DNA of 9,815 nucleotides from Actinobacteria bacterium UBA3086 (lineage in GTDB: Bacteria; Actinomycetota; Coriobacteriia; Anaerosomatales; UBA3086). The notes beneath the pieces were generated by a model that had not been told where the DNA came from, made no database searches, and saw only the letters and a program-made list of their open reading frames with translations. Position numbers and translations under genes: made by a program. The stretch is from the NCBI GenBank assembly GCA_002367305.1, contig DFBG01000118.1:1-9815 (forward strand), written 5' to 3'. Positions 5,914 to 9,815 of this stretch are shown piece by piece; position 1 is the first letter of the stretch; each line of letters begins with the position of its first letter.

Positions 5914-6575
5914 AGTCCTGTCACCCCTGCGACAAGAAAACGCACGGCGAGGTAGAGCAGGAACAGCGCACAGAGCCCTATGATCGTGCGGTACACACGA
6001 TCGGAGAGCAGGTGACGACCTCCGTGAACTGCGGCGATGACGAATCCGTACCATGCGAAGTCCGCGAGTTGGTGTCCGATGAAGAACGCGCCGACACCGA
6101 TCGGCCCCATGGAGAGCCCCTGTGCCGCCAGGGTGACGCCGATGGTCACCCACCAGAGCGTCCAATAGGGGTTCGAGAGGCTCACGAGCGCGCCTTGGAG
6201 GATAGGCCCGAATCGGCTGCTCGGAGCAGGTGCCTCCTGGGCAGAGACGTCGAGGTCGGCGTTGATCGTTCCACGAACGGCACCGAGCAGCAGGTCTCCG
6301 CTCATCCAGAGCAGGAAGGCGCCACCGACGAGGGCGAGCACGGTCGAGACGGCCGGTCGGCTCAGGAATGACTGCAGGCCGAACGCGAATCCGACGAGCA
6401 GGGTGGCTTCCAACAGTGCATGCCCGACGAGCATGAGCAGTGCGGAAACGCGCCCATGTTGAAGCGTACGCGTGATGGTAACGGTCAGGAATGGCCCCGG
6501 GGCCATCGCACCGGACAGGCCGATCACCATGGCGGCGATTCCCAGTTCAAATGGACTTGTGAGCGCGGTTTCCAT
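5910..6575 (-). CDS. LysE/RhtB family amino-acid or small-metabolite exporter
   Basis: The product is a 221-residue inner-membrane protein with about six hydrophobic segments (about 10-32, 44-70, 75-98, 125-150, 155-185, 195-218). Family marks are the APGP motif in the first segment (residues 25-28) and SLSNPYW at 132-138, which matches the conserved NP motif of LysE/RhtB transporters. These proteins export amino acids or related compounds using the proton gradient; the substrate cannot be read from the sequence. A polar stretch at about 103-120 (DADLD to PAPSS region) is probably a cytoplasmic loop. The ATG at 6575 has only a weak ribosome site (AGG 6 bases upstream). The stop overlaps the GTG of the ABC ATPase gene by 4 bases. 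The glycosyltransferase gene ends 75 bases upstream on the same strand, so a three-gene transcript is plausible. Confidence 0.87.
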   Translation of the reverse strand: METALTSPFELGIAAMVIGLSGAMAPGPFLTVTITRTLQHGRVSALLMLVGHALLEATLLVGFAFGLQSFLSRPAVSTVLALVGGAFLLWMSGDLLLGAVRGTINADLDVSAQEAPAPSSRFGPILQGALVSLSNPYWTLWWVTIGVTLAAQGLSMGPIGVGAFFIGHQLADFAWYGFVIAAVHGGRHLLSDRVYRTIIGLCALFLLYLAVRFLVAGVTGL

Positions 6576-6650
6576 CAGATACCTATAGCATGACCAGCAG
6601 GAACATGCGAAGCGTCCGCTCTGCTGCGTGCCTCGATTCCGAGCGACGAC

Positions 6651-7793
6651 TCAGGCTTCGCGTGACGCTATGAGCTGCTCGTAGTGGCCCAGGAGCTTGT
6701 CCGCCGCGATGCGGATGTCGTGCCGAGCCGAGGCGTTGACGGCTCCAGCGCTCAAGCGATCCCGGAGTGCGCTATCGGTGGCGAACGTGACCATTCCGTC
6801 GGCGTAAGCCTGCGCGCTGTTGTCGGTCAGGATACCGCTTACATCGGGGTCCACGACCTCGCCCACGCCTGGCGATGTCACGCCCAGACACGGCAACCCG
6901 GCGGCCCCGGCTTCCATCACCACCAGCGGGTACGTCTCGGACACCGACGCGGTCACGAAGAAGTCGCCCGCCGCGAGATAGTCAGGGGCATTGGCGTAGG
7001 GGATCGTTCCCGTGAAGTGCACGCGCGATGAGAGTCCTGCGGTCGCAAGCGCTTGTTCGCTGTCAGCGCGGGCCGGTCCGTCGCCCAGCACCAGCAGGGA
7101 GAGTTGGGGCACGCGTTCGGCGGCCATGATGAACGCGTCCGTGAGCTGCGACATATTCTTCTCCTCGCCGATCCGACCTAGGTAGACAGCGATCACACCG
7201 TTCGTCGGCAGACCCAACTCCGCACTCGTGAATGTTGATGGGGGTGAGCGGAACGGCTGCGTGTCGATGGCGTTGCGTAGGACGACCGCATCGTTGGTGA
7301 TGCCGAACTCCACGAGCCAGTCGCGGATGATCGGGGAGGGGGCGAGCGTGAGGTCGATCCTGCTCGTGAACCGGTGGAGAGCGGTGCGAACCACGGCGTG
7401 TCGCAGGAATCGCGGAGCAAAGCGAGCGTAGGTGTCCGAGTAGAGGTCGTAGCGCGTGTGGTTGGTGAATACGATCGGAGTTCTCGGAGCACGGTGGCGA
7501 ACGCCCAGCGGGCCGGACACGAAGGGATGATGGGCGTGTAGTACGTCGCACGAGTGTACCGCGTCGACGGCCTCCCGGGTGTAGCCGAGGCCAGCCTGCC
7601 ATCCGGTGGACCCCCACGGGACTGCAGGACAGCGCACAACGGTCTCGGGTGTATCGTCGTGATCCCGGCTGCCAAAAGTGACCACAACCACCTCGTGGCC
7701 CAGTGCTTCGAACCGCTGCCGATAGAGGTCGATGTAGTTGGTGACGCCGCTCACATGGGGCTTGTACATGTCGGTGAGCATGCCGATTCGCAT
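6651..7793 (-). CDS. GT4-family glycosyltransferase (GT-B fold, diacylglycerol glucosyltransferase-like)
   Basis: The product is 380 residues. The N-terminal Rossmann domain opens with MRIGMLTDMYKPHVSGVTNYI, including the glycine-rich acceptor loop (GV at 16-17), then HAHHPF and FTNHTRYDLY. The C-terminal donor domain has VYLGRIGEEKN, LLVLGDGPAR, VHFTGTIPY, and the retaining E-x7-E motif with Glu286 and Glu294 in SETYPLVVMEAG. This layout and the TNHTRYD segment resemble 1,2-diacylglycerol 3-glucosyltransferases and PimB-like mannosyltransferases, so a glycolipid or wall-glycan product made at the inner face of the membrane is likely; donor and acceptor are unknown. The start at 7793 is chosen because AGGAGG lies 4 bases upstream; an in-frame ATG at 7820 would translate through that site. 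It is divergent from ychF across a dyad-rich gap and is the first gene of the minus-strand cluster. Confidence 0.9.
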   Translation of the reverse strand: MRIGMLTDMYKPHVSGVTNYIDLYRQRFEALGHEVVVVTFGSRDHDDTPETVVRCPAVPWGSTGWQAGLGYTREAVDAVHSCDVLHAHHPFVSGPLGVRHRAPRTPIVFTNHTRYDLYSDTYARFAPRFLRHAVVRTALHRFTSRIDLTLAPSPIIRDWLVEFGITNDAVVLRNAIDTQPFRSPPSTFTSAELGLPTNGVIAVYLGRIGEEKNMSQLTDAFIMAAERVPQLSLLVLGDGPARADSEQALATAGLSSRVHFTGTIPYANAPDYLAAGDFFVTASVSETYPLVVMEAGAAGLPCLGVTSPGVGEVVDPDVSGILTDNSAQAYADGMVTFATDSALRDRLSAGAVNASARHDIRIAADKLLGHYEQLIASREA

Positions 7794-7846
7794 GGGTCCT
7801 CCTAGCGAGGGTATCGACATTCAAGTACAGTACGTAGCGCCTGTAT

Positions 7847-7892
7847 ACCCACTGGGTCGACACCCGGTTAGTGTCAGACACTACCAGTAACC
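7847..7892. promoter_or_regulatory. Cluster of overlapping inverted repeats between the glycosyltransferase gene and ychF
   Basis: This 118-base divergent gap carries several dyads. The most striking is TAGTGTC-A-GACACTA (7869-7883), a perfect 7-bp palindrome with one central base. Directly abutting it is ACTGGGT-CGAC-ACCCGGT (7851-7868), a 7-bp stem with one T-G pair. ACCCA-C-TGGGT (7847-7857) overlaps this, and ACTGG (7851-7855) can instead pair with CCAGT (7884-7888), as can GGTTA (7866-7870) with TAACC (7888-7892). The palindrome lies 15 bases upstream of the ychF ribosome site, so it could be a repressor operator for one or both genes, or a leader structure. I found no convincing -35/-10 pair on either strand; TATACC at 7844-7849 is a weak -10 candidate for ychF. 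Confidence 0.42.
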
Positions 7893-7911
7893 TATTCAAG
7901 GAGTATCAACT

Positions 7912-8976
7912 GTGGCGCTCTCCATCGGCATCGTAGGCCTGCCCAACGTGGGCAAGTCGACTCTGTTCACCGCGCTGACCAAGCAGACCGGTGTGGCCGC
8001 GAACTATCCGTTCGCAACGATCGAGCCCAATGTGGGTATCGTGCCCGTCCCGGATGCGCGTCTGGATCGTTTGGCTGAGATCGTGGAGCCAAAACGGGTG
8101 CTTGCCGCCACCGTTGAGTTCGTGGACATCGCCGGGCTCGTCAAGGGAGCCAACGAGGGTGAGGGCCTGGGCAACCAGTTCCTGGCCAACATCCGTGAGA
8201 CCGATGCGATCTGCGAGGTCGTGAGGTACTTCTCCGACCCAGACGTCGTGCACGTCGACGGCCAGGTGGACCCGGCAAGCGATGTCGAGACGATCCGCAC
8301 CGAGCTCGTTCTCGCGGATCTCGCCACACTGGAGAAGGCGCTTCCTCGGCTGGAGAAGGAGGCCAAGCGCGATAAGGAGCTCTTGGCCAAGATCCCTGTC
8401 GTGCAGCGCATGCTCGCATGGCTCGCCGAGGGACACCGCGCCCGGCGTATGGACATGACGGATGATGAGCGAGAGATGCTGCGCGATCTGCACCTGCTCA
8501 CCATGAAGCCCATGCTCTATGTCGCCAATGTCGACGAGGATGCGCTGGGCGAGGAGATGACGGCGATCGACGGTGTGGTTCCGATCCCGATCTGCGCCAA
8601 GGTCGAAGCGGACCTCGCAGAGCTCGAAACCGACGAGGCTGCGGAGTATCTCGAGGAGATGGGACTGGACGAGCCGGGTCTTAACACGCTGATCCGCGAG
8701 GCCTACGCCATGCTCGGTCTGCAGAGCTACTTCACGGCCGGAGTGCCGGAGGTCCGTGCGTGGACGGTGCGCATCGGCGCCAAGGCCCCCGAGGCTGCTG
8801 GCGTGATCCACACCGATTTCACCAAGGGATTCATCAAGGCCGAGGTCATGTCATACGATGATTTTGCCGAACTCGGCGGCGAGAAAGCCGCGCGTGAGGC
8901 CGGCAAGTTCCGCATTGAAGGCAAGGAGTACGTGGTGCGTGACGGCGACGTCATGCACTTCCGCTTCAACGTCTAG
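7912..8976 (+). CDS. ychF: Redox-regulated ATPase YchF (Obg family, OLA1-like)
   Basis: YchF is a universally conserved P-loop NTPase of the Obg family that prefers ATP over GTP, binds ribosomes and is linked to oxidative-stress control. The product is 354 residues (the family is about 363). Visible motifs are G1 GLPNVGKST (9-17), YPFATIEPNVG as the switch I region, G3 DIAGLVKGA (72-80), and at the G4 position NVDED (206-210) in place of NKxD, the known reason for relaxed nucleotide specificity. A coiled-coil-like helical insert (LATLEKALPRLEKEAKRDKE) separates the halves. The C-terminal TGS domain (about 270-354) ends in the typical VRDGDVMHFRFNV. The GTG start has AAGGAG (7898-7903) at 8 bases. 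It is transcribed divergently from the glycosyltransferase gene and convergently with the CWB2 gene to its right, 41 bases away, with no clear terminator between them. Confidence 0.98.
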   Translation: MALSIGIVGLPNVGKSTLFTALTKQTGVAANYPFATIEPNVGIVPVPDARLDRLAEIVEPKRVLAATVEFVDIAGLVKGANEGEGLGNQFLANIRETDAICEVVRYFSDPDVVHVDGQVDPASDVETIRTELVLADLATLEKALPRLEKEAKRDKELLAKIPVVQRMLAWLAEGHRARRMDMTDDEREMLRDLHLLTMKPMLYVANVDEDALGEEMTAIDGVVPIPICAKVEADLAELETDEAAEYLEEMGLDEPGLNTLIREAYAMLGLQSYFTAGVPEVRAWTVRIGAKAPEAAGVIHTDFTKGFIKAEVMSYDDFAELGGEKAAREAGKFRIEGKEYVVRDGDVMHFRFNV

Positions 8977-9017
8977 CGATCATCGGTCATGGAAGGGCTC
9001 GCCGGTTCGCGGTTCCG

Positions 9018-9815
9018 CTAATCCTTGTCGAACCGATTGCGCGCTAAACCCTTGTCGAGCTCCCAGTCCATGAGCGGATCGAGCGCCTGTTCTCCGCCGA
9101 TCATGGTGAAGTCGCCGATGCGATCGGCATCGTTACGCAACCACTCTCGCTGATAGGGATTCAGATACTTGCGCCCCAGGAGCATGATCGGACGGTTCTG
9201 TTTTGCCGCCAGTGTTCCGGCCACAAGGGCATCGGGGAACGTATCCGCGGTCGCCACCATCGGTGAGACTTCACCGATGGGCCAGAAACGCTTGATGAGT
9301 GCGAGGTTCGTGGTGTATCGGTTCGATCCCCAGACCCGGGTGGTGTTCATTCGGTTCTGCAGTTGAGCGAACGCTCCGTCTCCGATGACGCTCGATCCGC
9401 CTACGACGATTGCGCGGTCTATGTCACCTGAGCGTTCGTCCAGCCAGCTCAGAGTGGGTGTCGAGATTCCCGATCGTCTTGTGAGAAGCACGGGGAATCC
9501 CATGCGCCCTGCATAAGCGGATGCGGAGACCGCATCGGGGAACGCTTCGCCGGAGACCACGATCACGTCGGCTGACGGACTGAGGGTTGTTGCGACCGCA
9601 GCCGCCGTGTCATATCGATCATGCCCGGCGATGCGTGCCACACCGGTGGACGTCTCGAGGCTGGCAGCGGCAGCAGCAGCGCTCGCGACCTCGGATCCGA
9701 CCGCGGCTTCGCCACCAACGATCACGATTCGTGAAGGGGCCAGAGCGCCGAGTGCGTTTGCGGTGTCCGTCGGCAGGATGCTCGACTGGGTGAGCAGGAT
9801 GGGCGCGTTGAGCTC
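9018..9815 (-). CDS. CWB2-repeat (cell-wall-binding type 2) protein, C-terminal part
   Basis: The reading frame is open through the right edge, so 265 C-terminal residues are seen and the start, signal peptide and any functional domain lie outside the window. The visible part is the end of one CWB2 repeat (LNAPILLTQSSILP, then IVIVGGEAAVG) and two more repeats that open with RIAGHDRYDTA and RVWGSNRYTTN, each with the FPDA motif (GEAFPDAVSA, ADTFPDALVA) and a VVGG or MIGG strand. The protein thus carries at least three repeats at its C-terminus, the number that forms a complete wall-binding unit in C. difficile Cwp proteins. The last repeat is the most divergent and ends in a charged tail (LARNRFDKD). 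The GTG at 9725 is an internal Val, not the start. It is related to, but clearly diverged from, the CWB2 protein at 810-2303. Confidence 0.92.
   Translation of the reverse strand, partial: ELNAPILLTQSSILPTDTANALGALAPSRIVIVGGEAAVGSEVASAAAAAASLETSTGVARIAGHDRYDTAAAVATTLSPSADVIVVSGEAFPDAVSASAYAGRMGFPVLLTRRSGISTPTLSWLDERSGDIDRAIVVGGSSVIGDGAFAQLQNRMNTTRVWGSNRYTTNLALIKRFWPIGEVSPMVATADTFPDALVAGTLAAKQNRPIMLLGRKYLNPYQREWLRNDADRIGDFTMIGGEQALDPLMDWELDKGLARNRFDKD

Noticed and set aside
5914..6165. An 84-codon N-terminal extension of the ABC ATPase on the minus strand.
   Set aside because: It lies wholly inside the exporter gene in another frame, gives a random Arg/His-rich sequence, and the GTG at 5913 already gives a complete domain.
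8977..9017. A terminator between ychF and the right-hand CWB2 gene.
   Set aside because: The gap shows a direct repeat of CGGTTC but no stem worth calling.

Overview
The window is about 60% GC, gene-dense, and almost entirely chromosomal housekeeping DNA. A CIRCE operator on groES-groEL, tsaD next to groESL, and two secreted or wall-associated proteins built from triple cell-wall-binding (CWB2, PF04122) repeats suggest a high-GC Gram-positive. My best guess is a deep actinobacterial lineage of the Coriobacteriia/Anaerosomatales type. This is inferred from gene content only; no rRNA or other placement marker is present.

Layout, left to right. The 3' end of tsaD (t6A tRNA modification) enters from the left edge on the + strand. 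A 145-base gap with two small dyads follows, then a secreted protein with a PPC-like N-terminal region and three CWB2 repeats, ended by a strong GC hairpin with a GCGA loop. The next 298 bases carry the groESL control region: a sigma70-type promoter, a near-perfect CIRCE over the expected transcription start, and a leader that can fold. groES and groEL follow as one transcription unit, closed by a 14-bp stem terminator. Downstream on the + strand is a small membrane-anchored OB-fold protein resembling CcmE but lacking the CcmE heme-binding tail.

The central part is a minus-strand cluster, in transcription order: a GT4 glycosyltransferase, a LysE/RhtB-type exporter and a stand-alone ABC ATPase. 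The last two overlap by 4 bases (GTGA), so their translation is probably coupled. A dyad-rich intergenic region separates this cluster from the divergent + strand gene ychF. At the right edge a second CWB2-repeat protein lies on the minus strand, convergent with ychF, and its 5' part is outside the window.

Functionally the window combines protein quality control (GroES/GroEL under predicted HrcA control), translation-related functions (TsaD, YchF) and envelope functions (two CWB2 proteins, a glycosyltransferase probably acting on lipid or wall glycans, and a LysE-type exporter). I see no mobile element, CRISPR array, tRNA or rRNA. I found no convincing new multi-gene system. The least explained items are the CcmE-like protein without a heme ligand, the LysE-ABC coupling, and the structured regions upstream of groES and ychF.
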